Part shown: piece after piece, positions 51,779 to 62,227 of the stretch | How positions within the stretch are numbered: position 1 is the stretch's first letter | Layout: the number at the start of each line of letters is the position of its first letter | NCBI GenBank assembly: GCA_017534885.1 | Contig: JAFXVR010000008.1 | Span: 33,365 to 97,364, forward strand | Direction: 5' to 3' | DNA: 64,000 bases | DNA from: Clostridia bacterium | Lineage (GTDB): Bacteria > Bacillota > Clostridia > Christensenellales > Aristaeellaceae | The notes under the pieces: generated by a model | What the model saw: only the letters and a program-made list of their open reading frames with translations | What the model was told of the DNA's origin: nothing | Database searches by the model: none | Program-made: the position numbers and the translations under genes

Positions 51779-52267
51779 ATGCTGACAGGCAAGGTTTTCA
51801 AATACGGTGACAATGTGGACACGGACGTAATCATCCCCGCGCGCTATCTCAACAATCCCGATCCCGCCGCACTGGCGCAGCACTGCATGGAGGACATCGA
51901 CGCAGGCTTTGCCTCCGCGGTGCAGCCCGGCGATATCATCGTGGGCGGGGCGAACTTCGGCTGCGGCTCCTCCCGGGAGCACGCGCCCATCGCAATCCGC
52001 GCCGCAGGGGTGAGCTGCGTCATCGCTCCCTCCTTTGCGCGTATCTTCTACCGCAACAGCATCAATATCGGCTTCCCCATCCTGGAGTGCGCCGAGGCCG
52101 CGCAGGAGATCCAGGCCGGCGATCAGGTCTCGGTGGACCTGGACACGGGGCTCATCAGCGATCTCACCACGGGCAAGACCTACCAGGCCACCGCCTTCCC
52201 GGCTTTCCTCCAGCAGATCATCGCCGCGGGCGGCCTGCTGCCCTACCTGAAGGCGAAGGTTGGCTGA
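51779..52267 (+). CDS. leuD: 3-isopropylmalate dehydratase small subunit
   Basis: The 162-residue product has [15 protein letters not shown] and [20 protein letters not shown], the swivel-domain signature of LeuD. It pairs with LeuC. The operon has no leuB, so that gene must lie elsewhere. GAAGGAGG precedes the ATG. A terminator follows. Confidence 0.96.
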   Translation: MLTGKVFKYGDNVDTDVIIPARYLNNPDPAALAQHCMEDIDAGFASAVQPGDIIVGGANFGCGSSREHAPIAIRAAGVSCVIAPSFARIFYRNSINIGFPILECAEAAQEIQAGDQVSVDLDTGLISDLTTGKTYQATAFPAFLQQIIAAGGLLPYLKAKVG

Positions 52268-52285
52268 CATTCTTTCAGACACACA

Positions 52286-52326
52286 CCTCCATCCTGCCGG
52301 ACTGTTCTGCCGGGGTGGAGGTTTTT
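52286..52326 (+). terminator. Terminator of leuCD
   Basis: CCTCCATCCTGCCGG and CCGGGGTGGAGG (52286-52321) form a stem with internal mismatches, followed by TTTTT. Confidence 0.85.
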
Positions 52327-52400
52327 GCGTGCCTTTACATATGTGAAAGAAGTGTTATCCTTTTTTCTGTTTTCCGCAACACAAGCGCAACGGACTGTCT

Positions 52401-52429
52401 TTGACGCAGGGCGGGGCTGGTGGTATGAT
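52401..52429 (+). promoter_or_regulatory. Promoter of the DUF368 gene
   Basis: TTGACG (52401-52406), 17 bases, TATGAT (52424-52429), about 120 bases before the ATG at 52550. The GC-rich region in between shows no other feature. Confidence 0.65.
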
Positions 52430-52549
52430 AATCGCGTAAATAGCTGTATCCGGGCGAGGCGCGGTTCCGGGCCGGCTGGGCGGCGCGGAGGCCTTTGCGC
52501 ACCGCGGGTCCGGCCGGGGGCGGCGCAGGCCCGCTGAAGGAGTGTGTGA

Positions 52550-53449
52550 ATGAAGACCCTCTTGGATATTCTGCGCGGCATGGTCATCGGTCTGGCCAAT
52601 GTGATTCCCGGTGTGTCCGGCGGCACCATGATGGTGTCCATGGGCATCTTTGACAAGCTGATCCATGCCATCAACCACCTGTTCGACGAGTTCAAACAGT
52701 CCCTCCGCACCCTGTGGCCTTACCTGGCGGGCATGGTGCTGGCGATTATCCTCTCCTCCGTGGCGCTCTCCATCGCATTTGAGCGCTTCCCCCTGCCCAC
52801 CAACACGCTGTTCATCGGCCTGATCCTCGGCTCTGTGCCCATGATTCTCGCCCAGATCAAGGGCGCGAAGATCAACGCCCTGCACGTGGTGCTGTTCCTT
52901 ATCTTTGCGGCCATCGTGATCGTGCCCAAGGCCATCGCCAACGCGACCCTCACCGAAGGCAACGAAAACGGCGCCCAGGCCGTGCTGAGCCTGGATCTCT
53001 GGGGCATTATTAAGCTTTTCCTGCTGGGCGTGCTGGCTTCAGCCTCCATGGTGGTGCCGGGCGTTTCCGGCTCCATGATGCTGAAAATCCTGGGTTACTA
53101 TAACCCGATCGTGGTGGACACCCTGGGCGGGCTCTTCCGCACCCAGCTTCCCGCCAGGGATTGGGCGGGCATGGGCCACAGCGTGCTGATCCTCATTCCC
53201 TTCGGCATCGGCATTGTGGTGGGCATCTTCGGCGTGGCCAAGCTGATTGAGTTGCTGCTGCGCCGCTGGAAAGCGCCCACCTACTGCGCCATCCTGGGCA
53301 TGGTGCTGGCCTCCCCGGTGGTCATCCTGATGGACAAAAGCGTCTATGCGCAGGGCGTCAATGCATGGATTATTACAGCCGGCGTGGTGACTCTGGCGCT
53401 GGGCGTGTTCGGCGCCATCAAGCTGGGCGGCGGCAAGGAAGAAGCCTGA
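52550..53449 (+). CDS. DUF368 (PopT-like) membrane transporter
   Basis: The 299-residue product has about eight to nine helices. The family motif is RGMVIGLANVIPGVSGGTMM at the N terminus, repeated internally as MVVPGVSGSMMLKILGYY, an inverted-repeat fold. The DUF368 family includes PopT, a translocase of undecaprenyl phosphate, the lipid carrier used by all cell-envelope polymer pathways. This would recycle the carrier used by the surface-glycan locus in this window. GAAGGAG precedes the ATG. Confidence 0.9.
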   Translation: MKTLLDILRGMVIGLANVIPGVSGGTMMVSMGIFDKLIHAINHLFDEFKQSLRTLWPYLAGMVLAIILSSVALSIAFERFPLPTNTLFIGLILGSVPMILAQIKGAKINALHVVLFLIFAAIVIVPKAIANATLTEGNENGAQAVLSLDLWGIIKLFLLGVLASASMVVPGVSGSMMLKILGYYNPIVVDTLGGLFRTQLPARDWAGMGHSVLILIPFGIGIVVGIFGVAKLIELLLRRWKAPTYCAILGMVLASPVVILMDKSVYAQGVNAWIITAGVVTLALGVFGAIKLGGGKEEA

Positions 53450-53499
53450 TCCCCTGTCTCAGTCGAAACAAAAATGCAATATATGTGGAGGAATGAATC

Positions 53500-54246
53500 A
53501 TGAAGAAGCGTCTGATTGCCCTGGCTCTGGTATCTGTCCTGGCGCTGCTGGCTCTGACACCGGCCTGCGCGCTGACGCTCAAGCGCGGTTCGACCGGCAC
53601 GGCGGTTGCGCGGGTGCAGCGGGCTCTGGTGGATCAGGGCTATGCTGACCTTCGGGTGGACGGCAAGTATGGCGAGACCACAGAGATCGCCGTGATCCGT
53701 TTCCAGCAGCAGAATGGTCTGAAGGCGGACGGCAAGGCCGGTCCCCGCACGCTCAACAAGCTGCTGGGCACCTCCAACATCGACAATAACCCCTCCATGG
53801 ACGGCAAACTGCGCATGGGCTGCACCGGCTCGGAAGTGGCGCAGGTGCAGCAGCTGCTCAAAAACCTGAACTACCCCGTAGGCCGGGTGGACGGCATCTT
53901 CGGCAAGAAGACCTATGCCGCCGTGCGCTCCTTCCAGAGCCTGAACGGCATCCCGGTGAGCGGCGTGGTGGGCGACACCACCCTTGAAACGCTGAAGTCC
54001 AGCGATGCGATCGCCTACTATGTGCCCCACACCTACACCACCCTGAAGCGGGGCGATTACGGCGCCCTGGTGAAGAAGCTGCAAAACGCGCTGAACGCGG
54101 CGGGCTTCAATGCCGGCACGCCCACAGGCTACTTCAACGAGCAGACCGAGGAGGCAGTGATCAATTTCCAGCGGGCCAACGGCCTGGTGGATGATGGTAT
54201 CGCCGGCCAGAAGACGCAGGAAGCGCTCTACGGCAAGTCCGTCTGA
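53500..54246 (+). CDS. Secreted protein with three peptidoglycan-binding repeats
   Basis: The 248-residue product has a signal peptide (MKKRLIALALVSVLALLALTPACA) and three PG_binding_1 repeats with no catalytic domain: LKRGSTGTAVARVQRAL, KLRMGCTGSEVAQVQQLL and TLKRGDYGALVKKLQNAL mark their starts, and each ends G..G..T...L. The repeats resemble those of the six-repeat protein at 4445. It probably binds the cell wall and may act as a scaffold or modulate another enzyme. GGAGG precedes the ATG. Confidence 0.9.
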   Translation: MKKRLIALALVSVLALLALTPACALTLKRGSTGTAVARVQRALVDQGYADLRVDGKYGETTEIAVIRFQQQNGLKADGKAGPRTLNKLLGTSNIDNNPSMDGKLRMGCTGSEVAQVQQLLKNLNYPVGRVDGIFGKKTYAAVRSFQSLNGIPVSGVVGDTTLETLKSSDAIAYYVPHTYTTLKRGDYGALVKKLQNALNAAGFNAGTPTGYFNEQTEEAVINFQRANGLVDDGIAGQKTQEALYGKSV

Positions 54247-54268
54247 GAAGCGGCTGATGCTCCGCAAG

Positions 54269-54299
54269 CGGCCCTGTCCTGAAGAAGGCGGGGCCGTTT
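54269..54299 (+). terminator. Probable terminator after the three-repeat protein gene
   Basis: CGGCCC and GGGCCG arms (54269-54274, 54291-54296) are followed by TTT only, so efficiency is uncertain. Confidence 0.5.
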
Positions 54300-54358
54300 G
54301 AAGTGGAAAGGCACAAGCGGAAGAAACGCCGCCTTTGCGCCACGCCGCTTTTCTCCGC

Positions 54359-54387
54359 TTGCATTCAGCGCGGAGATAGAGTATAAT
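54359..54387 (+). promoter_or_regulatory. Promoter of tatBAC
   Basis: TTGCAT (54359-54364), 17 bases, TATAAT (54382-54387), 24 bases before the tatB ATG. Confidence 0.78.
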
Positions 54388-54410
54388 GGCCGTGGTAAGG
54401 AGGGCCTTCG

Positions 54411-54713
54411 ATGTTCAATATCGGGTTTGCGGAGCTGCTGCTGGTGCTGGTCATCGCCTATGTGATCGTTGGCCCCAAGGATCTGCCCAAGGTGGCCAGG
54501 TGGCTGGGGCGGATGGTGCGCAAGGCGCGTCAGCTGCTGAAGGAGCTCAAGGAGGAGACCGGCTGGAACGAGATGATGGCCGAAACCGAGGACGTCCGCA
54601 AGGATGTGGAAGCCACCATCCGGGAGGCGGACATTTCCTCCGAGCTGAAGGACGCCAGGAAGGAACTGAACAAGAGCCTCCGGGAAGCGGAGAAGGACAC
54701 CATGAAAAAATGA
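54411..54713 (+). CDS. tatB: Twin-arginine translocase subunit TatB-like
   Basis: The 100-residue product has one N-terminal helix (FAELLLVLVIAYVIVGP) with the TatB-type GPKDLPKVARWLGRMVRKAR hinge and a long charged amphipathic/coiled-coil tail. TatB recruits Tat substrates to TatC. It is first of a B-A-C operon. Assignment as B rather than A rests on Gly-Pro after the helix and the longer tail. Confidence 0.85.
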   Translation: MFNIGFAELLLVLVIAYVIVGPKDLPKVARWLGRMVRKARQLLKELKEETGWNEMMAETEDVRKDVEATIREADISSELKDARKELNKSLREAEKDTMKK

Positions 54714-54747
54714 GCCGCCCTGAGCGGCGCGCATGGAGGACAGTTAT

Positions 54748-54933
54748 ATGAGGCTTGGAACCACTGAAATCATTCTGATTATCGTGCTGGCGCTGGTGCT
54801 TTTCGGCGGCGGCAAGCTGGCCGGCGTGGGCAAGGCCCTGGGCAAGAGCATCAAGGACTTCAAGAAGGAAGTCAAGGCGGACGACGAGGACAAGCCCGCG
54901 GACGCTGAGCCCGCCGACAAGGAACAGGCATGA
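54748..54933 (+). CDS. tatA: Twin-arginine translocase subunit TatA
   Basis: The ATG at 54748 is preferred because GGAGGA (54735-54740) lies in front of it; an earlier in-frame ATG (54733) overlaps that site. The 61-residue product has the TatA pattern LGTTEIILIIVLALVLFGGG-KLAGVGKALGKSIKDFKK and an acidic tail. It forms the protein-conducting pore. The stop overlaps the tatC start as ATGA. Confidence 0.93.
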   Translation: MRLGTTEIILIIVLALVLFGGGKLAGVGKALGKSIKDFKKEVKADDEDKPADAEPADKEQA

Positions 54934-55703
54934 GCGGGCGGCCGGCGGAACCCGCTGAAGCAGGAAGCAGTGAAACGCTGACCCCCCAGGAAAAGCGGGA
55001 AACCCTGCTCTCCCACCTGCTGGCGCTCCGGAAGGTGCTGGTCATCTCAGCCGCGGCGATCGTGGCGGCCTTTGCGCTGGTATTTTACCTGTGCATCGAT
55101 CAGCTGATGAACTGGATCATCGAGCCCATCGCGGCTCGGGGTATCGAGATCATCTACACCGCCATGTCCGAGGCGCTGGTCACCAAGTTCAAGGTGGCGC
55201 TGATCGCGGCGGTCATCCTGGCCAGCCCGGTGATCATCTGGCAGGTCTGGGGTTTCATCAAGCCCGCGCTGTATCCCAGGGAGCAGCGCAGTTTTCGCGT
55301 CCTGTTTTTCATCGCGCTGCTGCTTTTCCTGACGGGCGTCACCTTCTGCTACTTCGCTGTGTACACCTTGGCGGTGGACTTCTTCCTGGTGCAGGGTGAC
55401 GGCCTGGCCACGCCCATGCTGTCCATCGACAAGTATGTCAGCTTCCTCTTCGGCTTCATCGTGCCCTTCGGCATCGCCTTCCTGCTGCCGGTGGCGCTGT
55501 ACCTGACCACCCGCATGGGCTGGACGAATCATAAGTCGCTGGCGTCCAAGCGCAAGTACGTCATCCTCGGCATCTTTGTGCTGGCCGCGATCCTCACGCC
55601 GCCGGACATCGTGTCCCAGGTGGCTCTGGGCGTGCCCCTCTGCCTGCTGTATGAGGCGGGCATTGTGGTGGCGCGGCTGACAAAACCCCGGGAGCGGGAG
55701 TAA
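54930..55703 (+). CDS. tatC: Twin-arginine translocase subunit TatC
   Basis: The 257-residue product has six transmembrane helices, the LLSHLLALRKVLVI-type cytosolic start and PREQRSFRVLFFIALLLFLTG. Together these match TatC, the receptor for twin-arginine signal peptides. It overlaps tatA by 4 bases. With tatB and tatA this makes a complete Tat export system for folded proteins. tatD, 54 kb away, is unrelated to export. Confidence 0.95.
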   Translation: MSGRPAEPAEAGSSETLTPQEKRETLLSHLLALRKVLVISAAAIVAAFALVFYLCIDQLMNWIIEPIAARGIEIIYTAMSEALVTKFKVALIAAVILASPVIIWQVWGFIKPALYPREQRSFRVLFFIALLLFLTGVTFCYFAVYTLAVDFFLVQGDGLATPMLSIDKYVSFLFGFIVPFGIAFLLPVALYLTTRMGWTNHKSLASKRKYVILGIFVLAAILTPPDIVSQVALGVPLCLLYEAGIVVARLTKPRERE

Positions 55704-55706
55704 GGC

Positions 55707-56174
55707 TCAAAGCTTTTTGAGCATATAGGTGGGCGCGGTCAGCGTGAAGCCCCGGGCGGGGTAAAAGGCATAGGACGCGGCCCACTGTTCTTTTGGCTCA
55801 CCCAGGTGTACCCGCAGGGTGTGCACACCGCGGCTCCTCAGCCAGGTTTCCGCCGTTTCCAGCAGGGCTGAGCCCAGACCCTGCCGCTTCAGCCCGGGCT
55901 TGACATAGAGCCGGTGCAGGAAGGCCTCGGGCCCGCCGGCAATGAGGGAAACGCCCACCGAGCCCACCACCCGGTCGTTTTCGTCCAAGGCCAGCCAAAA
56001 CATATCCCCCTTGTCCAGGTAGGCCGCTTCGATGTCCAGCAGGTCTTCGTTCAGCCGGGGCACCCGTCCCAGGGCGTCCTTGCTGAGCAGCACCATGAAG
56101 ATCAGGTCGTCCCGGAAGCGGGACTCATAGGGGAGGATGCGGATTCTGCCAGCGGAAGCGGTGTACACGTCCAT
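55707..56174 (-). CDS. GNAT-family acetyltransferase
   Basis: The 155-residue product is convergent with tatC, whose stop is 3 bases away. Its GNAT core is LYVKPGLKRQGLGSALLETA with VVGSVGVSLIAGG before it. The C-terminal YAFYPARGFTLTAPTYMLKK completes the fold. The ATG has GGAGGAAA in front. Substrate unknown. Confidence 0.88.
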   Translation of the reverse strand: MDVYTASAGRIRILPYESRFRDDLIFMVLLSKDALGRVPRLNEDLLDIEAAYLDKGDMFWLALDENDRVVGSVGVSLIAGGPEAFLHRLYVKPGLKRQGLGSALLETAETWLRSRGVHTLRVHLGEPKEQWAASYAFYPARGFTLTAPTYMLKKL

Positions 56175-56454
56175 TCGTTTTTCCTCCTGTTCGATGAAAC
56201 TTCAGAATCACGTTACCATCATCATGCCCCCATGATACCACATCATCTGCCGCCAGGGAAGCGGCATTTTCATTGTGCATCATCAAAGGGCAATCGCTTA
56301 CAAAGCTATGGAAAAATGCGACGATCAGAACAACCGTGTTTCCGGGTCTGCACCTTATCTGTATGGAACCTCAGGCTGCCATCTGCACGATCCTGCTGCA
56401 AGAACCCGATCCATATCTATTCTATAAAAAGTCTTTTGAAGATGGGATGGGGGT

Positions 56455-56507
56455 CTGGGGGAAGGGAAGGAATCTTTTCTTCAGAAAAGTTCCTTCCCTT
56501 CCCCCAG
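56455..56507. repeat. Dispersed G-rich hairpin repeat, copy C (hairpin only)
   Basis: CTGGGGGAAGGGAAGGAA on the left and its reverse complement TTCCTTCCCTTCCCCCAG on the right, plus TCTTTTCT/AGAAAAG inner arms, give a stem of about 25 bp with one bulge. The purine-rich arm and loop resemble copies A and B, but the unique flanking half seen there is absent. It lies in the 428-base gap 56175-56602, which otherwise holds only the promoter at 56547-56576. Confidence 0.65.
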
Positions 56508-56546
56508 GAGCCGTAAGCGATTGCCCTGCACTTCATCAGGCCTTTC

Positions 56547-56576
56547 TTGACAGTCTCTTTGCGCTGATGGTATAAT
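56547..56576 (+). promoter_or_regulatory. Promoter of the Pr6Pr-GNAT unit
   Basis: TTGACA (56547-56552), 18 bases, TATAAT (56571-56576), 26 bases before the ATG at 56603. Confidence 0.85.
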
Positions 56577-56602
56577 CAAAGCGTTGAAAAGGGGGCGGGG
56601 GC

Positions 56603-57277
56603 ATGAGCGGGAGAAGGACGCGGCTGGCGATTGCGGCCAACCTGGCGCTGGCGGCGCTGTGCATCGGCGCGTGGCTTCGCATGGCGCTTGGCTTTGACGG
56701 CACCGGGCGGCTGGTTTCGATGAGCTGGGGCTCGATGAAGTACTTCACCATCCTGAGCAACCTTTTCTGTGCCCTGACCGCCCTGATCGCGGCGGGGCTG
56801 GAGTGGGGCATCCTCAGGGGGCGGCGGGAGAATCTTCCGCTCTGGGCGGCGGCGCTGAAAATGGCCGGCACAGCGGCGGTGGGGCTGACCTTCCTGGTGG
56901 TGATCACCTTCCTAGCGCCGCTGTACGGCTATCCGGACATGTACCGGGGCGGCAATTTCCTCCTGCACGGGCTGAACCCTGTTCTGGCCGCGCTGATCCT
57001 GATCCTGCTGGAAGCCTGGCCGTCCCTCGGCTGGCGCGTCCGTCTGACCGCCCTGCTGCCGCCGCTTATGTACTCGGTGTATTATTACGGCGTCATCCTG
57101 ACCCGGGGCGTGATGGGCAACGACTTCTACAGCTTCGCCCGCTGGGGCGTATCCGGCGCGATCCTCATCACGGTGATTATCGCTGCGGCAATCATCGGCT
57201 TCTGCTGGGCGGTGGAAGCTCTGCGCGGCCGGGTTCGCCGGAAGGCTGAAGCAGCGGCAGAGGGAGGCAGGGCATGA
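56603..57277 (+). CDS. Pr6Pr-family integral membrane protein
   Basis: The 224-residue product has six predicted helices. The pattern MSWGSMKYFTILSNLFCALT, TFLAPLYGYPDMYRGGNFLLHGLNPVL and YYGVILTRGVMGNDFYSFAR matches the Pr6Pr / FAR-17a-AIG1-like membrane proteins. Related eukaryotic members hydrolyse fatty-acid esters; function in bacteria is unknown. It overlaps the next GNAT gene as ATGA. Confidence 0.85.
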   Translation: MSGRRTRLAIAANLALAALCIGAWLRMALGFDGTGRLVSMSWGSMKYFTILSNLFCALTALIAAGLEWGILRGRRENLPLWAAALKMAGTAAVGLTFLVVITFLAPLYGYPDMYRGGNFLLHGLNPVLAALILILLEAWPSLGWRVRLTALLPPLMYSVYYYGVILTRGVMGNDFYSFARWGVSGAILITVIIAAAIIGFCWAVEALRGRVRRKAEAAAEGGRA

Positions 57278-57834
57278 CGCGCGTGCGGGACGCTGAGCTG
57301 GCTGACACGCCGCGCCTCCTCGACATCTACCGCTGGTATGTGGAACGCACGGCGGTGACTTTCGAGTGGAAAACGCCCACACCGGAAGCCTTCCGGCAGC
57401 GCATGGAGGAGACCATGAGGCGCTGGCCCTATCTGGTGATTGAATCTGACGGCCAGACGCTGGGCTATGCTTATGCCGGGAATTTTCACAGCCGGGCGTC
57501 CTACGGCTGGTGCAGCGAGACCACCATCTACCTGGCGCCGGAGGTCCGCCGTCAGGGGCTGGGACGAATGCTGTACACGGCGCTGGAGGAGCGGCTGAAG
57601 GACATGGGTCTGCTGAACCTCTACGCCTGCATCGGCTGGCCTGAGCAGGAGGATGAATACCTGACCAGGGACAGCGCGACCTTCCATGAGCGCATGGGCT
57701 ACCGGGAGATCGGCCGCTTCCGGCACTGCGGCTACAAGTTCGGGCGCTGGTACAGCATGATCTGGATGGAGAAGATCATCGGAGCGCACACCGCGGCCCC
57801 TTCACCGGTCCGAACAGCCGCTTCCCTGCGCTGA
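57274..57834 (+). CDS. GNAT acetyltransferase (phosphinothricin acetyltransferase-like)
   Basis: The 186-residue product starts RVRDAELADTPRLLDIYRWY and has TTIYLAPEVRRQGLGRMLYT as acetyl-CoA motif, then FHERMGYREIGRFRHCGYKF and WYSMIWMEK, the order of MnaT/Pat-type GNATs. Relatives acetylate methionine sulfoximine or phosphinothricin-like amino acids. The actual substrate is not known. It is coupled to the upstream membrane protein gene. Confidence 0.9.
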   Translation: MTRVRDAELADTPRLLDIYRWYVERTAVTFEWKTPTPEAFRQRMEETMRRWPYLVIESDGQTLGYAYAGNFHSRASYGWCSETTIYLAPEVRRQGLGRMLYTALEERLKDMGLLNLYACIGWPEQEDEYLTRDSATFHERMGYREIGRFRHCGYKFGRWYSMIWMEKIIGAHTAAPSPVRTAASLR

Positions 57835-57875
57835 CGGCCCGCCGCCGGGCGCATCAAACAGATAAAGGAGAAAAC

Positions 57876-58816
<941 letters not shown>

Positions 58817-58820
<4 letters not shown>

Positions 58821-59980
58821 GCCGGGAAAAAAAGGCGCGGAAGGACAGACCGCGCCTGACAGCCGCCATCCCCTGGCTCTATGGACTGCTGCTGTTCATG
58901 GCGGGCATTGCCCTGTCTGTCGAGAATGTGTTCCTCTATGCGCTGACGGTGATGCTGGCGCTGACCCTGGGTCTGGGAGCGCTCTCGGTGTACTGGGCGG
59001 GGCAGACGCTGCGCACGGAGGCCTCCCTTCAGCGCACCCAGGCGCAGCGGGGAGACACGGTGCCTCTGACTCTCAGGCTGATGCACCGCAGTCCGCTGCC
59101 GGTGGGGGAGATGCAGCTGGAGATGGACACAGGCGCCCAGAACCTGACGCTGACAGTGCAGGATCCCGGGCGGGACAGTCGGTATGACGCGCAGGTGTAC
59201 GCCGCGCATGTGGGCGCTTACAGGCCGGGACTCCGGTGTGTGACGGTGGCTGATCTCTTCGGGCTGCACTTGTGCAAGGTGCCCGCGGAAGCCTTGGGCG
59301 ACGAGCTGCTGGTGCTGCCCAGGCTCTTTCCGGTGGAACCCCTGCATTACGCGCCGGCAGATCCGGGACTGGGCACCATGGCCCGGGCGACCGAAGACCT
59401 GACCGATCCCATGGATGTGCGCTCCTATCAGCCGGGCGATCCCATGAAGAAGATTCACTGGAAGCTGTCCGCCCGCAAGCGGGAGGCGGTCATCCGGCGC
59501 TTTGAGGAACCGGTTCAGCCGGAAGCGCTGGTGCTGATGAACGCCGCGCCTCCGCCAACGCCCTTCCACCGGGACACCCTCTTGGAGACAGCGGCCTCCA
59601 TCCTGCAGGTGGAGAGCGCCGCGGGCCGGAGCGTCCGACTGCCGCTCTACGGCTCGCATCCCACGGAGCTGACCGAGCGCACAGGTCTGCCGCTGATTCT
59701 GGAGAGCCTTGCCCGGGCGGAAATGAAGGAGACCGAGCACTTTGAAGAGGTGCTGACCATGGAAACCCGCCGCCTTCGCCGCGCCGGCGCTGTGGCGGTG
59801 CTGACCTGCAGCCTCAACGGCGCGCTGGTGGACACGGTGGCCCGGATGCGCCGGGTCGGTCCGCCCATCCGCCTGCTGCTGATCACGGCTGACCCGGAGG
59901 ATCCGGAGCTTCTGCCCTATATCGGCCAGCTGCAGCAGAGCGCGGTGGAGGTCGGATATGTGACGGTCAGCAGGGAATAG
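58817..59980 (+). CDS. DUF58-domain membrane-anchored protein
   Basis: A GTG start overlapping the MoxR stop (GTGA) is chosen. The 387-residue product has two N-terminal helices (IPWLYGLLLFMAGIALSV, FLYALTVMLALTLGLGALSV) followed by a soluble part with the DUF58 motif DVRSYQPGDPMKKIHWKLSA at about 217-236. DUF58 proteins pair with MoxR ATPases. The last gene of the set is a transglutaminase, so the three likely form one membrane-associated system. Confidence 0.92.
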
Positions 59981-60013
59981 AGACATCATGAAGCAGAAAG
60001 GGGGCGGAGGCGC

Positions 60014-62227
60014 TTGCGCAGCGAATGGAAAGCCATTGGCCGGACGGCGGCGCTGACCGTCCTTTTTTCTGAGAGCCTTCTGCTGGTGCTGCTCCGGCTG
60101 TTTGGGCTGGATCGGTGGATGCCCCTGAGCGCGCTGGTCTGTGCGGCGCTGACGGTCGGCTGGACGCTCACCGGCCTGCTGCCTTTCCGGCGGACGGCAA
60201 GAATCGTGTGCCTGGCCATCGCGGCGGCTGTCGGCATCTGGCAGTGGGCCGGGCTGTGGAATGCCTGCGCGGGACTCTTCGGCGCGGTGATCGGCACCCG
60301 GGCGGCTCTGGAAATGTGGAGCCTGGAGGCGGCCCTGCTGCTGACGGCAATCGTCACAGCCGCGGGGCTGGCAGCGCGGATCGGCGCGGGCGCCGCGAAC
60401 CACACCTGGCTGCCCATGGGCCTGTGCTTCGGCGCGCTGGTCTGGGTTGACCAGATCGGCATCACGCTGTGGCTGTTCATCCCCGCGGTGGCGGTCATGC
60501 TCTTTTCAACGGCGGAGGAAATCTCCGGCCGGCGTTCCCTGCGGCGGGTGCTGCCCTTCATGGCGGTCATCAGCCTGCTGGCCTTCGGCATCGCGCCTCT
60601 CCTGGGACAGTGGATGCCGCTGAAGCCCCAGGCGGACAGGCTGCGGCAGTATATTCAGGACATCCTGTTTTACACCGAGCCCCGCAATGTGTTCACCCTG
60701 GAAACCGAGGGCTGGATGCCGCTGGGCGGCGACCGGATGGGCGGGGCCGCCATGCCGGCTGACCACGCGGTGATGACGGTGCGCACCCCCCGGAAGATCT
60801 ATCTGCGCGGTACGATCAAGAATGAGTACAACGGTCTGGCCTGGTATGATACCATCGGCGGGCGGCGCTACCTCTGGTACCTGAACCGGTGGAACGGGGA
60901 GCGCAGCCGGCTCTTTGACATGGATCTCCCGGAAAACGCGCCGGCGGACAGTGAGCTGCTGGCGGAGCGCACGGTGACGGTGTTGATGGAATCCTCCAGC
61001 GCGTCCAGCCTCTTTGTGCCCCAGCGGGTGCGCAGGCTGAATGTGCAGGGGGATATGATTCCCTATTTCAACCAGTCCAGCGAGGTTTTCATCACCCGGG
61101 ATCAGGAGGCGGGCGACCTGTACACCGTCAGCGCCCCGCTGCTGGCTGGGGGAGACGTGGGGACGGAGCAGCTGGTGCGCGCGGCCGGCGCACAGGCAGA
61201 TGCGAACTATGAGGCCATCCTGCGTACCTATACCCTGCTGCCCGATCATCTGCAGGACGCGCTGTACGACCTGGCGCGGGAGATCACCGCCGGCCGGACA
61301 GAGCCCTACGCCAAGGCCCGGGCCCTGCAGGTCTGGCTGCAGACCAACTGCGCCTACAGCCTGACGCCTGAGACGGCCGGGGACAATGTGGACTTTGTCA
61401 GCTGGTTCCTGCTGCGCACCCGCACGGGCTACTGTACCCATTTCGCCTCGGCGATGACGGTGCTCTGCCGCATGGTGGGCCTGCCCGCCCGCTATGTGGA
61501 GGGTTATCTGGCGGAGCCGGACGCGGAAGGGGTGGCGCACGTGACCGGCCTGAACGCGCACGCCTGGACGGAAGTCTATTTCGCGGGTTTCGGCTGGCTG
61601 ACCTTCGACGCCACCGCCCCTGACCCCAATCGGCAGAACGATGATTCCGCGGGGAATCCGCCGCCTCCCCAGGCAGACAGCGCCAGCGTTCCGCCCGAGG
61701 CCGAGCCGAGCCCTTCCCCTGCGCCAACAGAAATGCCGGGGGAGGACGAAAACGGGGAGCAGGATGACCAGGAGAACCCGGAGAACGAATCGAAGGAGAC
61801 TCCCTCCCTCTGGTGGCTGCTGATCCTGCTGCTGCTGGCCCTGCTGGCGCTGGCGGCACGGGTGATGTGGACAAGACCTAACCGGGAGGCACGGCGGGCG
61901 AAGACCGAGCGGCAGCGCTGGGAGATCTGGCTTCAGGCGCTGGGTGAAACCTTGGGCGGCCTGAACGAAAGACGTCTGCCCGAGGAGAGTATGGAGACCT
62001 GGCTGAGGCGGGTGCGCCGCCAGCTGGGCATTCAGGCGCCGCTGGACAGCCTTGGAGCGGCCACCTCTCAGGTATTCTACGGCAAGCGTGAACCGGCTGC
62101 CACCCAGACCGAGGAAGCGCAGCGCTGCTTTGAGGCGCTCTGGCAGGCGCTGCCCGGGCGTGTCCGGCGCAGACTGCGGCTGAAGCGGGCCTTTGTCCCC
62201 CTGAAGAAGAGGCGGGTGATTGCGTGA
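60014..62227 (+). CDS. Multi-span transglutaminase-like protein (TgpA type)
   Basis: The start is a TTG (60014) after GGGGGCGGAGG. The 737-residue product has five to six N-terminal helices, a periplasm-side transglutaminase-like domain with the catalytic triad Cys474 (GYCTHFAS), His516 (NAHAWTEVY) and Asp532 (FDATAP), a Glu/Pro-rich linker, a further helix (WWLLILLLLALLALAARVMW) and a cytosolic tail. The TgpA/DUF3488 group is typically encoded with MoxR and DUF58, as here. Substrate unknown. Confidence 0.9.
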   Translation: MRSEWKAIGRTAALTVLFSESLLLVLLRLFGLDRWMPLSALVCAALTVGWTLTGLLPFRRTARIVCLAIAAAVGIWQWAGLWNACAGLFGAVIGTRAALEMWSLEAALLLTAIVTAAGLAARIGAGAANHTWLPMGLCFGALVWVDQIGITLWLFIPAVAVMLFSTAEEISGRRSLRRVLPFMAVISLLAFGIAPLLGQWMPLKPQADRLRQYIQDILFYTEPRNVFTLETEGWMPLGGDRMGGAAMPADHAVMTVRTPRKIYLRGTIKNEYNGLAWYDTIGGRRYLWYLNRWNGERSRLFDMDLPENAPADSELLAERTVTVLMESSSASSLFVPQRVRRLNVQGDMIPYFNQSSEVFITRDQEAGDLYTVSAPLLAGGDVGTEQLVRAAGAQADANYEAILRTYTLLPDHLQDALYDLAREITAGRTEPYAKARALQVWLQTNCAYSLTPETAGDNVDFVSWFLLRTRTGYCTHFASAMTVLCRMVGLPARYVEGYLAEPDAEGVAHVTGLNAHAWTEVYFAGFGWLTFDATAPDPNRQNDDSAGNPPPPQADSASVPPEAEPSPSPAPTEMPGEDENGEQDDQENPENESKETPSLWWLLILLLLALLALAARVMWTRPNREARRAKTERQRWEIWLQALGETLGGLNERRLPEESMETWLRRVRRQLGIQAPLDSLGAATSQVFYGKREPAATQTEEAQRCFEALWQALPGRVRRRLRLKRAFVPLKKRRVIA

